The translations under genes and the position numbers were made by a program. Positions 49,727 to 58,853 of a DNA stretch of 64,000 nt are shown here, in pieces; the stretch's first letter is position 1; each line of letters starts with the position of its first letter. Origin of the DNA: Flavobacterium aquidurense (GTDB taxonomy: Bacteria; Bacteroidota; Bacteroidia; Flavobacteriales; Flavobacteriaceae); contig NZ_JRLF01000014.1 of the NCBI RefSeq assembly GCF_001404985.1, positions 248,001 through 312,000 on the forward strand, in the 5' to 3' direction. The notes beneath the pieces were generated by a model. That model was not told the DNA's origin, did not search any database, and was given only the letters and a program-made list of their open reading frames with translations.

Positions 49727-51079
49727 ATGGAAAAGCGTAAATTAAGTTTCTGGGAAATTTGGAACATGAGTTTCGGATTCCTGGGAATACAAATGGGGTT
49801 TGCACTTCAGAATGCAAATGCCAGCAGAATTCTTCAAATTTTTGGTGCCGACGTACATGAACTTTCATGGTTCTGGATTATTGCTCCGCTTATGGGATTA
49901 ATTGTTCAGCCAGTAATTGGTCATTATAGCGATAAAACCTGGGGACGATTTGGCAGACGAAAGCCGTTTTTTCTTGTAGGCGCTATTTTAGCTTCGGTAG
50001 GATTAATTTTAATGCCGCAAGCTAACATTTTCATTTCAGTATTGCCTGCTTTATGGGTTGGAGCAGGAATGTTAATGATCATGGATGCTTCTTTTAACAT
50101 TGCCATGGAGCCTTTTCGTGCTTTGGTTGGTGATAATTTAAGAACAGATCAGCGTACTGCAGGTTTCAGTATTCAAACTTCATTAATTGGTTTTGGGGCC
50201 GTAATTGGTTCAGCATTACCGTATGTTTTAACGAAATATTTTCATATTTCAAACAATGCCATTCCCGGAAGTATTCCTTTAAATCTGAAATTATCATTTA
50301 TAATTGGAGCAGCCGTTTTAATAGGTTCAATTTTGGTAACATTGTTTACAACCAAAGAATATACTCCCGAAGAATTAGCCAATTTTGAAGATCCACAAAG
50401 TGAAGTGGATATTCCTTCTGAAGAAAAATCAAAACTTACAGACATTTTTACAGACTTTGCAAAAATGCCAACAACAATGCGTCAGCTAAGTTGGGTGCAA
50501 TTTTTTTCCTGGTTTGGATTATTTGGTATGTGGGTTTTTACAACTCCTGCAATTGCACACCACATTTACGGTTTGCCTTTAAGCGACACTTCAAGCCAGC
50601 AATATCAAGATGCCGGAGATTGGGTGGGAATTCTGTTTGGAGTTTACAATTTAGTTTCTGCTATTATCGCACTGTTTTTCTTACCCTATATCGCTAAAAA
50701 AATTGGCCGAAAATCAACTCACGCACTTTCATTAATCATTGGAGGAATTGGATTAATCTCTATTTATTTCATGCCAAATGAAGATTGGGTTGTATTGCCA
50801 ATGATTTTAATTGGTGTTGCCTGGGCAAGTATTCTGGCAATGCCTTACGCTATTCTTGCGGGATCAATTGCTCCTAAAAAAATGGGGGTTTACATGGGTA
50901 TTTTCAACTTCTTTGTTGTAATTCCTCAAATTGTAAATGCTCTTATTGGAGGTCCAATTGTAAAATACCTTTATAATGGCGATGCTATTTACGCCTTAAT
51001 TACCAGCGGAGTCAGCTTTTTAATCGCTGCTCTTTTAGTTTACAAAGTAAAAGATGTAGACGACACTATTCAAAAATAA
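49727..51079 (+). CDS. MFS sugar transporter (GPH/SLC45-like), maltose-type
   Basis: A 450-residue transporter with 12 predicted helices. MSFGFLGIQMGFALQNANASRI and the GHYSDKTWGRFGRRKPFFLVGAI loop (D and RxGRRKP motif of SLC45/sucrose-type carriers) identify the family. A second loop motif AKKIGRKSTHALSL occurs in the C-terminal half. It should import maltose or another disaccharide from the periplasm by proton symport. It starts an apparent rightward operon with pgmB (21 bp), the GH65 phosphorylase and the GH97 gene, placed behind a LacI-type operator. Confidence 0.92.
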   Translation: MEKRKLSFWEIWNMSFGFLGIQMGFALQNANASRILQIFGADVHELSWFWIIAPLMGLIVQPVIGHYSDKTWGRFGRRKPFFLVGAILASVGLILMPQANIFISVLPALWVGAGMLMIMDASFNIAMEPFRALVGDNLRTDQRTAGFSIQTSLIGFGAVIGSALPYVLTKYFHISNNAIPGSIPLNLKLSFIIGAAVLIGSILVTLFTTKEYTPEELANFEDPQSEVDIPSEEKSKLTDIFTDFAKMPTTMRQLSWVQFFSWFGLFGMWVFTTPAIAHHIYGLPLSDTSSQQYQDAGDWVGILFGVYNLVSAIIALFFLPYIAKKIGRKSTHALSLIIGGIGLISIYFMPNEDWVVLPMILIGVAWASILAMPYAILAGSIAPKKMGVYMGIFNFFVVIPQIVNALIGGPIVKYLYNGDAIYALITSGVSFLIAALLVYKVKDVDDTIQK

Positions 51080-51100
51080 TAAAGAAGAATTTCTCATATA

Positions 51101-51754
51101 ATGAACAAAAAAGCATTCATATTCGACCTTGATGGCGTAATTGTCGATACCGCTAAATATCACTTTTTGGCTTGGCAGAAAATCGCTCAATCATTAAATA
51201 TAAATTTCACACACGAAGATAACGAGTTGCTCAAAGGTGTAAGTCGCGTACGTTCGTTAGATATAATTCTTGAATTAGGAAATGTTCAGGCTTCGCAGGA
51301 AGACAAAGACAAATGGTTAATTCAAAAAAATGAAGATTACTTATCTTATTTAGTTGACATGGACGAAAGTGAGATTCTTCCCGGAGTTTTTAAAATTCTG
51401 CAGCTATTAAAAGAAAAAAATCAAGGAATTGCATTGGGTTCTGCCAGTAAAAATGCAAGACCAATCCTTGAAAAAACAGGAATCATTTCGTATTTCGATG
51501 TTATTGTTGACGGAAACGATGTTACCAATGCAAAACCAGATCCGGAAGTTTTCTTAAAAGCGGCTCAATTACTACATATTGATCCAAAAAATTCAATTGT
51601 GTTTGAAGATTCTGTTGCCGGAATTCAGGCAGCAAACATAGGAGAAATGGTAAGTGTAGGAATTGGTGAGGAAACAATTTTACATGAAGCTGATTATATT
51701 TTTAAAGATTTTACAGAAATCGACGCACAGTTTATCGAGAAACTAATCGGTTAG
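51101..51754 (+). CDS. pgmB: Beta-phosphoglucomutase
   Basis: A 217-residue HAD-superfamily enzyme. The nucleophile and acid-base aspartates are in FIFDLDGVIVDTAKYH. The cap with LLKGVSRVRSLDIIL and the GSASKNARPIL, VTNAKPDPEVFLKAA and VFEDSVAGIQAA motifs match beta-phosphoglucomutases. It converts beta-D-glucose-1-phosphate to glucose-6-phosphate. That substrate is exactly what the neighbouring GH65 phosphorylase releases from maltose, which supports both calls. It follows the transporter gene by 21 bp. Confidence 0.95.
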   Translation: MNKKAFIFDLDGVIVDTAKYHFLAWQKIAQSLNINFTHEDNELLKGVSRVRSLDIILELGNVQASQEDKDKWLIQKNEDYLSYLVDMDESEILPGVFKILQLLKEKNQGIALGSASKNARPILEKTGIISYFDVIVDGNDVTNAKPDPEVFLKAAQLLHIDPKNSIVFEDSVAGIQAANIGEMVSVGIGEETILHEADYIFKDFTEIDAQFIEKLIG

Positions 51755-51981
51755 TGAAGAATGTGGCAATGTGTCAATTTGATAATTAGAAAATTCATAA
51801 TGCCGCATTTAACAAATCAATTAGATATTTTAAAAATATAAATCATCTAAATTAAAAAGTAAAATAGTAAAACAACGAGCAATTAATCAGATTAAAGATC
51901 ACTAAAAGAAAATAATTATCTCATTTTCTAATTGGCACATTTTCTAATTAATCTAATTGCCCAATTATCTAATTAAAAAAA
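51755..51981. repeat. Intergenic repeat words before the GH65 gene
   Basis: This 227-bp gap has two related AT-rich blocks in opposite orientation: 51762-51800, with GTGTCAATTTGATAATTAG, and 51922-51975, with TTTTCTAATTGGCACATTTT and CTAATTGCCCAATTATCTAA. Words of this kind are dispersed repeats in Flavobacterium (recalled). The GH65 ATG follows the last block by a few bases, so the gap is not obviously a promoter. Confidence 0.5.
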
Positions 51982-54285
51982 ATGAATCAAGATTATATAA
52001 AACCAGACAATTGGTCCATAATAGAAGAAGGATTTGATGTAGAAAGAGTAAAATCGTCTGAAAGTCTTTTTAGTATCGGAAACGGTGCTATGGGACAACG
52101 CGCCAATTTTGAAGAAACTTATTCTGGTGAAACTTTTCAGGGAAGTTACATTGCCGGGATTTATTATCCGGATAAAACTAAAGTAGGCTGGTGGAAAAAC
52201 GGATATCCAAAATATTTTGCAAAAGTATTAAATGCTCCAAACTGGATTGGAATTGACGTTGAAATCAACGAAGAAAATCTTGATTTAAATACGTGTACCG
52301 AGGTTAGAAATTTTCGCAGAGAATTGAATATGAAAGAAGGCTGGTACAATCGTTCTTTTGAAGCTACGTTGAAAAACGGAACTGAAATTGCCGTAAACGT
52401 ACGTCGTTTTCTTTCTTTGGATCTGGATGAAACGGGAATTATTAAATTTGATATTACACCTTTAAACAAAGATGCAAAAATTGTTTACAAACCGTATGTT
52501 GATGCCGGTGTAACCAATGAAGATGCTAACTGGGAAGAAAAATTCTGGGAACCTCTTGAAGTAAAAAAAGGAACAAACGAAGCTTTTGTAACGGCTCAGA
52601 CTTTTAAAACGCATTTTAAAGTAACTACTTTCATGCACAATACGATTCTGGCAAATGGCGAAAATGTAAATATTTCACCTTCTACAATCGATTCTACTGC
52701 AGATAAAGTTCAGTTTACTTACGGAACTATTATTGCAAAAGGGCAAACCTCATCTATCCAGAAAATTGGAGGATATACGGTTTCTTTAAACCATGATAAC
52801 ACTTTGGCTGCAGCCGAAAAAGTAATAAAATCGGCCCTTAATTCAGGATACGATGCATTACTTCAAAATCAAATTGATGCTTGGGCAAAAATTTGGGAAA
52901 TGTCAGATATTACCATTGATGGCGATGTAAAAGCGCAACAAGGAATTCGTTTCAACATCTTTCAATTGAACCAAACTTATTTAGGAAAAGATTCTCGTTT
53001 GAATATTGGTCCAAAAGGTTTTACCGGAGAAAAATACGGCGGATCTACTTATTGGGATACTGAGGCGTATTGTATTCCGTTTTATATGGCTACAAAAGAT
53101 CAGCAAGTTGCACGTAATTTATTGACATACCGTTTCAATCAATTAGATAAAGCAATCGAAAATGCCAAAGACAATTTAGGTTTCAAAAATGGCGCTGCTT
53201 TGTATCCAATGGTTACCATGAATGGTGAAGAATGTCATAACGAATGGGAAATCACACATGAAGAAATCCATAGAAATGGTGCGATTGCTTTTGCGATTTA
53301 TAACTATTACCGTTTTACCGGAGATTACTCTTATATTCCTGAAAAAGGCCTGGAAGTTCTAATTGGTATTGCACGTTTCTGGCACCAAAGAGCTTCTTTC
53401 TCTAAAGAAAAAAATCAATATGTGATTCTTGGAGTTACAGGTCCAAATGAATATGAGAATAACATCAATAATAATTTCTATACCAATTATATTGCAAAAT
53501 GGTGTATTGATTATGCATCGGAACAGATTATAAAAGTAGCTGCAGAATATCCTGCAGACCACAAACGTATTTTAGAAAAAGTAAATCTTTCGGCTTCTGA
53601 AATTCAGGAATGGAAAAAAGTGGCTGATGATATGTATTTCCCAACTTCTGAGGAATTAGGTATTTACTTGCAGCAAGACGGTTTCTTAGACAAAGATTTA
53701 GTTCCTGTAAAAGATTTAGATCGTTCTCAACGTCCAATTAATCAAAAATGGTCTTGGGATCGTGTTTTACGTTCGCCTTACATCAAACAAGCCGATGTTT
53801 TACAGTGTTTTTATTTCTTTGAAGATCATTTTTCTAAAGAAGAATTAAAACGCAATTTCGAATTTTACGAGTCATTTACGGTTCACGAAAGTTCACTTTC
53901 ACCTTGCGTTCACTCGATTCAGGCTGCCGTTTTAGACAAAATGGATATGGCGTATACCTTCTATTTAAGAACTTCTCGTCTTGATCTTGATGATTATAAT
54001 AAAGAAGTAGAAGAAGGTTGTCACATTACCTCAATGGCAGGAACCTGGATGAGTATTGTGGAAGGTTTTGGCGGAATGCGTGTTAAAAATGACCAGCTTC
54101 ATTTTTCTCCAAAAATTCCAAAAGAATGGGACGGTTATTCGTTTAAAATCAACTTTAGGAATCAAATTCTGAAAGTGGATGTCAATCATCATGAAACCAA
54201 TTTTACTGTAGATGGTGATCAGGATTTAACAATTGTAGTGAATGGAAATTCTATAATTGCAAGTAAATTTGTACAAATAAATTAA
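51982..54285 (+). CDS. GH65 maltose phosphorylase (or related disaccharide phosphorylase)
   Basis: A 767-residue cytosolic enzyme without a signal peptide. The N-terminal beta-sandwich (about 10-270) begins with SLFSIGNGAMGQRANFEETYSG. The (alpha/alpha)6 barrel includes KGFTGEKYGGSTYWDTEAYCIP and EITHEEIHRNGAIAFAIYNY, and the catalytic acid in LGVTGPNEYENNINNNFYTN, where maltose phosphorylases have their general acid Glu. A small C-terminal beta domain follows. It splits maltose with phosphate into glucose and beta-glucose-1-phosphate. PgmB next door converts the latter. Trehalose or kojibiose phosphorylase activity cannot be excluded from sequence alone. Confidence 0.92.
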   Translation: MNQDYIKPDNWSIIEEGFDVERVKSSESLFSIGNGAMGQRANFEETYSGETFQGSYIAGIYYPDKTKVGWWKNGYPKYFAKVLNAPNWIGIDVEINEENLDLNTCTEVRNFRRELNMKEGWYNRSFEATLKNGTEIAVNVRRFLSLDLDETGIIKFDITPLNKDAKIVYKPYVDAGVTNEDANWEEKFWEPLEVKKGTNEAFVTAQTFKTHFKVTTFMHNTILANGENVNISPSTIDSTADKVQFTYGTIIAKGQTSSIQKIGGYTVSLNHDNTLAAAEKVIKSALNSGYDALLQNQIDAWAKIWEMSDITIDGDVKAQQGIRFNIFQLNQTYLGKDSRLNIGPKGFTGEKYGGSTYWDTEAYCIPFYMATKDQQVARNLLTYRFNQLDKAIENAKDNLGFKNGAALYPMVTMNGEECHNEWEITHEEIHRNGAIAFAIYNYYRFTGDYSYIPEKGLEVLIGIARFWHQRASFSKEKNQYVILGVTGPNEYENNINNNFYTNYIAKWCIDYASEQIIKVAAEYPADHKRILEKVNLSASEIQEWKKVADDMYFPTSEELGIYLQQDGFLDKDLVPVKDLDRSQRPINQKWSWDRVLRSPYIKQADVLQCFYFFEDHFSKEELKRNFEFYESFTVHESSLSPCVHSIQAAVLDKMDMAYTFYLRTSRLDLDDYNKEVEEGCHITSMAGTWMSIVEGFGGMRVKNDQLHFSPKIPKEWDGYSFKINFRNQILKVDVNHHETNFTVDGDQDLTIVVNGNSIIASKFVQIN

Positions 54286-54311
54286 ATACAATACCCTTAA
54301 AACTAAAAAAC

Positions 54312-56426
54312 ATGAAAAACTTATTTTTCGCAAGTTTAATCTTGTTTGCTTTTAGCTCAATTGCTGAAGCGCAACAATTAAAATCACCCGAAGGCAAGTT
54401 CGTAATGGAATTTTCGCTTCAAAACGACGGAACTCCAACTTATAATCTGAAGTATAAAAACAAAGAGGTTGTAAAAACCAGTAAATTAGGTCTTGAACTT
54501 AAAGATGACAAAAAATCTTTATTGAATGATTTTACTGTTACAGATACAAAATCATCCACTTTTGATGAAACCTGGAAACCGGTTTGGGGAGAAGTAGATA
54601 ATATTAGAAATCATTATAATGAATTGGCAGTAACTTTAAATCAAAAAGGAACTGACAGACAAATCATAATTCGTTTTCGTCTATTTGATGACGGTCTTGG
54701 ATTTAGATATGAATTTCCGGCTCAAAAGAATCTTACTTACTTCGTAATCAAAGAAGAAAGAACTCAGTTTGCAATGGCGGGCGACCACACAGCTTTCTGG
54801 ATTCCGGGAGATTATGATACTCAGGAATACGATTATACAAAATCTAAATTATCTGAAATTAGAGGTTTATCTCAAAAAGCATATACAGCAAATGTTTCGC
54901 AAAAAAACTTTTCACCAACAGGAGTTCAGACATCTTTGATGTTAAAAACTGCTGACGGAATCTACATCAACCTGCACGAAGCAGCTTTGATCAACTATTC
55001 TTGCATGCACTTGAATCTTGATGACAAAAACATGATTTTCGAATCTTGGTTAACACCAGATGCAAAAGGTGATAAAGGATATATGCAAGCACCAAGTCAT
55101 TCACCTTGGAGAACGATTATGGTAAGCGATAATGCGACAGAAATCTTGTCTTCAAAAATGACTTATAACTTAAATGATCCATCAAAAATTGAAAACACTT
55201 CCTGGATTAAACCAGTAAAATATATTGGTGTTTGGTGGGAAATGATTACAGGAAAAAGCTCTTGGTCCTACACCAATGATTTTCCAACGGTACAATTGGG
55301 AGTTTCTGATTTCTCTAAAGCAAAACCAAGCGGAACACACGGAGCTAATAATGCTAACGTAAAAAAATACATTGATTTTGCTGCTGCAAATGGTTTCGAT
55401 GCTGTTTTGGTTGAAGGTTGGAACGAAGGTTGGGAAGACTGGTTTGGTCACTCAAAAGATTATGTTTTTGATTTCGTAACACCTTATCCTGATTTTGATG
55501 TAAAAGGTTTGCACGAATACGCAAAATCTAAAGGAATCAAAATCATCATGCACCATGAAACTTCAGGTTCAGTTCGTAACTACGAGCGCCACATGGATAA
55601 AGCGTACCAATTCATGAAAGACAACGGATATGATGCTGTAAAAAGCGGATATGTTGGAGATATCTTACCTCGCGGTGAAAACCATTACAACCAATGGATT
55701 GTAAACCACTATCAATATGCTATCGAAAAAGCAGCTGATTATAAAATTATGGTGAATGCTCACGAAGCAGTTCGCCCAACAGGAATTGCAAGAACGTATC
55801 CAAATTTAATTGGAAACGAAGCAGCTAGAGGAACAGAATACCAGGCTTTTGGAGGTTCTAAACCAAATCACGTAACGGTTTTACCATTTACACGTTTAAT
55901 TGGTGGACCAATGGATTACACGCCTGGAATCTTCGAAATGGATATCAGCAAAATGAATCCTGACAACAAATCTCATGTAAACAGTACTATTGCAAACCAA
56001 TTAGCATTATACGTTACTATGTACAGCCCATTGCAAATGGCAGCTGATACTCCGGAGAACTACAACCGTTTCCCGGATGCATTCCAATTCATCAAAGATG
56101 TAGCTGTAGACTGGTCAGAAAGTAAATATATCGAAGCTGAGCCAGGAGATTTTATCACGGTTGCCCGTAAAGCAAAAGGAACAAATAACTGGTTCGTAGG
56201 AAACGTAAACGGAGAAACGCCTCGTACATCAAACATTGATTTTAGCTTCCTTGAAAAAGGTAAAAAATATACCGCTACAATCTATGCTGATGCAAAAGAT
56301 GCGCATTATAAAACAAATCCGCAAGCTTACACAATCAAGAAAATTGCTGTAACAAACAAATCAAAATTATCGCAGTTATCTGCTCCGGGCGGAGGTTATG
56401 CCATAAGCATTATCGAAACTAAATAA
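54312..56426 (+). CDS. susB: GH97 alpha-glucosidase (SusB type)
   Basis: A 704-residue secreted enzyme with a signal peptide ending at AEAQQ. The GH97 order is N-terminal beta domain (about 20-275), catalytic TIM barrel (about 280-590), and C-terminal beta domain (about 600-704). Barrel motifs are KYIGVWWEM, VEGWNEGWEDWFG, IKIIMHHETSGSV, VKSGYVGD, NAHEAVRPTG and GNEAARGTEYQAFGG. The Glu residues in HHETSG, AHEAVRP and GNEAARG match the inverting, calcium-dependent SusB set rather than the retaining GH97b branch. It releases glucose from malto-oligosaccharides in the periplasm. It follows the GH65 gene by 26 bp and a terminator follows. Confidence 0.93.
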   Translation: MKNLFFASLILFAFSSIAEAQQLKSPEGKFVMEFSLQNDGTPTYNLKYKNKEVVKTSKLGLELKDDKKSLLNDFTVTDTKSSTFDETWKPVWGEVDNIRNHYNELAVTLNQKGTDRQIIIRFRLFDDGLGFRYEFPAQKNLTYFVIKEERTQFAMAGDHTAFWIPGDYDTQEYDYTKSKLSEIRGLSQKAYTANVSQKNFSPTGVQTSLMLKTADGIYINLHEAALINYSCMHLNLDDKNMIFESWLTPDAKGDKGYMQAPSHSPWRTIMVSDNATEILSSKMTYNLNDPSKIENTSWIKPVKYIGVWWEMITGKSSWSYTNDFPTVQLGVSDFSKAKPSGTHGANNANVKKYIDFAAANGFDAVLVEGWNEGWEDWFGHSKDYVFDFVTPYPDFDVKGLHEYAKSKGIKIIMHHETSGSVRNYERHMDKAYQFMKDNGYDAVKSGYVGDILPRGENHYNQWIVNHYQYAIEKAADYKIMVNAHEAVRPTGIARTYPNLIGNEAARGTEYQAFGGSKPNHVTVLPFTRLIGGPMDYTPGIFEMDISKMNPDNKSHVNSTIANQLALYVTMYSPLQMAADTPENYNRFPDAFQFIKDVAVDWSESKYIEAEPGDFITVARKAKGTNNWFVGNVNGETPRTSNIDFSFLEKGKKYTATIYADAKDAHYKTNPQAYTIKKIAVTNKSKLSQLSAPGGGYAISIIETK

Positions 56427-56433
56427 AACTTTA

Positions 56434-56474
56434 AAAAGCCAGAGCAATGATTTAAATTATCACTCTGGCTTTTA
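56434..56474 (+). terminator. Terminator after the GH97 gene
   Basis: AAAAGCCAGAG (56434-56444) pairs with CTCTGGCTTTT (56464-56474), with an inner ATGAT/ATTAT-like extension; T-rich ending. Confidence 0.88.
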
Positions 56475-56515
56475 ATTTAGGAATACCTCTCACTAATAAC
56501 ATTATTCAAGTCCTC

Positions 56516-56818
56516 ATGGTTAAATACTTATCAATAAGAATTACTGCTTTTGTAATTATGCTAATTATACTATCAAAAATGGCATATTATACTTTACCAA
56601 AGCATATTCAGGAAGACGGATATAGTTTTATTGAAGAGATTGATTCATTTATAAAAATGAGTCTGACATTCACAATCATTTCATTACTATTTGTTTTAAA
56701 TGAAGCTAATAAGTTTAATAAAAAGAACTTGATAATCTTACGAAATTCAGCTTTGGGATTAGCTTGCTTTTTTTCAATACTAACAATCTCATTAGTGATT
56801 TTAAATTATATTTATTAA
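56516..56818 (+). CDS. Small membrane protein inside the alpha-glucan locus, 100 aa
   Basis: A 100-residue protein with about three hydrophobic stretches (about 7-28, 45-62 and 75-99), a short polar loop YYTLPKHIQEDGYSFIEEID and a KFNKKNLI segment between helices 2 and 3. I do not recognise it. It sits between the GH97 terminator and the GH13 gene, starting 42 bp after the terminator and ending 12 bp before the GH13 ATG, so it may be the first gene of the GH13 transcription unit. Its AT content is higher than that of the neighbouring enzymes, so it may be an insertion rather than a native locus member. Confidence 0.65.
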   Translation: MVKYLSIRITAFVIMLIILSKMAYYTLPKHIQEDGYSFIEEIDSFIKMSLTFTIISLLFVLNEANKFNKKNLIILRNSALGLACFFSILTISLVILNYIY

Positions 56819-56830
56819 TCCATATAAATT

Positions 56831-58708
56831 ATGAATACTCCAAAAACATCAATTAAGATAAACCATTCATTATATAAAATAATCCTGTTTGTCCTTTTAT
56901 TTTCAGCCTCCGCGAAAGCGCAAATCCAGAAAGTAGAACCGCCATTTTGGTACGCAGGAATGAAAAATCCGGAACTACAAATCATGTTCTACGGAAAAAA
57001 CATTGCACAATATGAAGCTTCGGTTTCAAATAATGTGGTGATTAAAAATGTAGAAAAAACAGAAAATCCAAATTACCTTTTCGTTACAATTGACACACAA
57101 AACCTAAAAGCTTCTGAATTGGTTTTCTCTTTCAAAACCAAAAATAAAGTAGCTTTTACTCAGAAATATTCCCTTAAAGAAAGAAAAGCAAATTCGGCAG
57201 ACAGAAAAAGTTACGATGCATCTGACATGATTTACCTGATCATGCCGGATCGTTTTGCGAACGGAAATCCTAAAAACGACAGTAATGCTATTTTAACTGA
57301 AAAAGGAAACCGTCAGGATCCAAGCGGACGTCACGGCGGCGATATTGAAGGAATTATTAAAAATCTGGATTATATTTCGTCTCTTGGTGCAACTACAATT
57401 TGGAGTACGCCTTTATGCGAAGACAACGACAAACAACATTCATATCATACCTACGGACAATCTGATGTTTACAAAATTGATCCGCGTTACGGAACCAACG
57501 ATGATTATGCTCGTTTGTCTGCAGAAATGCATAAAAAAGACATGAAGCTGGTAATGGATTATGTAACCAATCACTGGGGAATTACACACTGGATGATCAC
57601 CGATTTACCGACGAAATCATGGATAAATCAATTCGAAAATTATACACAAACACATCACCGTCGTGAGGTAATTACAGATATTCACGCTTCAAAATTAGAT
57701 CAGGAAGTTTGCGTTGATGGTTGGTTTGTACCTTCTATGCCGGATTTGAATTTAAGAAATCCTCTAGTAGCAAAATACTTAACTCAAAACGCCATTTGGT
57801 GGATTGAATTTGCCAATCTTGACGGATTCAGAGTAGATACTTATAACTATTCTGATGCAACTGCAATGGCAAATTGGGCTAAAGCAATTACAAATGAATA
57901 TCCTAATTTTAATATTGTGGGTGAAATCTGGATGCACAATCAGGCGAATTTAGCTTATTGGCAAAAAGACAGCAAAATTGGTGCAATCGAAAACTACAAT
58001 TCGAATTTACCAAGTGTAATGGATTTTACTTTGCAAGATCAAATTGGTTCTGCCTTTAATGACGATAATGCAAACTGGGACAATGGAATGATCAAATTCT
58101 ACAACAATTTTGCTTTAGATTATTTGTATCCAAATCCAGACAACATTTTGGTTTTTGCCGAAAATCACGATACAGATCGTATCAATCATACTTATAAATA
58201 CGATTTTACAAAATACAAATTGGTAATGACATTGATGGCAACCGTTCGTGGAATTCCACAATTGTATTACGGTTCAGAAATTGGAATGGGCGGTGATAAA
58301 GGCAAAAATGGCGACGCAGACATTCGCCAGGATTTTCCGGGTGGATGGAACGGTGATAAAAACAATGCTTTTATAAAAGAAGGAAGAACTGCTGAACAAG
58401 CTAAATTCTTCGATTTTACATCCAAATTATTCACTTGGAGAAAATCAAATGAAGCCGTTCACTTCGGCAAAATGACTCATTATATTCCAGAAAACAATAC
58501 TTATGTGTATTTTAGATATACGGATGCTAAAACCGTAATGGTAGTTTTTAATAACAATGCTACAGCACAAGTTGTTAAAATAAATCGTTTTAAAGAAAAT
58601 ATCAAAAACTTTAAATCAGGAAAAGATGTCTTGACCGGAAAAACATTTGATTTAGTTAGTGAAATTACTTTAGAACCTAAGTCGGCTATTGTTTTAGAAT
58701 TAGAATAA
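56831..58708 (+). CDS. Secreted GH13 alpha-glucanase, SusA-like neopullulanase/cyclomaltodextrinase
   Basis: A 625-residue protein with a signal peptide ending at AKAQ. The N-terminal domain (about 35-125) is of the cyclomaltodextrinase N type. The GH13 catalytic domain (about 130-520) carries the four conserved regions: DYVTNHWG, GFRVDTYNY (nucleophile Asp), GEIWMHN (acid Glu) and FAENHDTDR. A C-terminal all-beta domain closes it. The fold and length fit Bacteroides SusA (about 617 residues), a periplasmic neopullulanase. It should shorten imported maltodextrins or cyclodextrins. It has no lipobox, so it is not a SusG-like surface amylase. The small membrane gene lies just upstream. Confidence 0.92.
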   Translation: MNTPKTSIKINHSLYKIILFVLLFSASAKAQIQKVEPPFWYAGMKNPELQIMFYGKNIAQYEASVSNNVVIKNVEKTENPNYLFVTIDTQNLKASELVFSFKTKNKVAFTQKYSLKERKANSADRKSYDASDMIYLIMPDRFANGNPKNDSNAILTEKGNRQDPSGRHGGDIEGIIKNLDYISSLGATTIWSTPLCEDNDKQHSYHTYGQSDVYKIDPRYGTNDDYARLSAEMHKKDMKLVMDYVTNHWGITHWMITDLPTKSWINQFENYTQTHHRREVITDIHASKLDQEVCVDGWFVPSMPDLNLRNPLVAKYLTQNAIWWIEFANLDGFRVDTYNYSDATAMANWAKAITNEYPNFNIVGEIWMHNQANLAYWQKDSKIGAIENYNSNLPSVMDFTLQDQIGSAFNDDNANWDNGMIKFYNNFALDYLYPNPDNILVFAENHDTDRINHTYKYDFTKYKLVMTLMATVRGIPQLYYGSEIGMGGDKGKNGDADIRQDFPGGWNGDKNNAFIKEGRTAEQAKFFDFTSKLFTWRKSNEAVHFGKMTHYIPENNTYVYFRYTDAKTVMVVFNNNATAQVVKINRFKENIKNFKSGKDVLTGKTFDLVSEITLEPKSAIVLELE

Positions 58709-58720
58709 GAAAGTTGCAAG

Positions 58721-58746
58721 GTTAGGCGCACAGCAATGCGTCTAAC
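58721..58746. repeat. Short hairpin after the SusA-like gene
   Basis: GTTAGGCGCA (58721-58730), loop CAGCAA, TGCGTCTAAC (58737-58746): a 10-bp stem with one G-T pair and no T-run. Confidence 0.6.
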
Positions 58747-58761
58747 TCAACATATGTTTTT

Positions 58762-58818
58762 CCGCCACGAATTCACGAATATTTATAAAATATAATTCGT
58801 GAATTCGTGGCGGTTTTT
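58762..58818 (+). repeat. Perfect 19-bp inverted repeat with T-run, dispersed-repeat terminator
   Basis: The left arm at 58762-58780 (CCGCCACGAATTCACGAAT) and the right arm at 58795-58813 are exact reverse complements. The loop is 14 nt and is followed by TTTTT. GAATTC inside the stem is itself palindromic. The length and GC content of the arms exceed those of ordinary local terminators; it ends the secreted GH13 transcript and may also be a dispersed repeat. Confidence 0.8.
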
Positions 58819-58853
58819 CTTTATCTTTAATATTCTGGCACAAATAAATTTTA

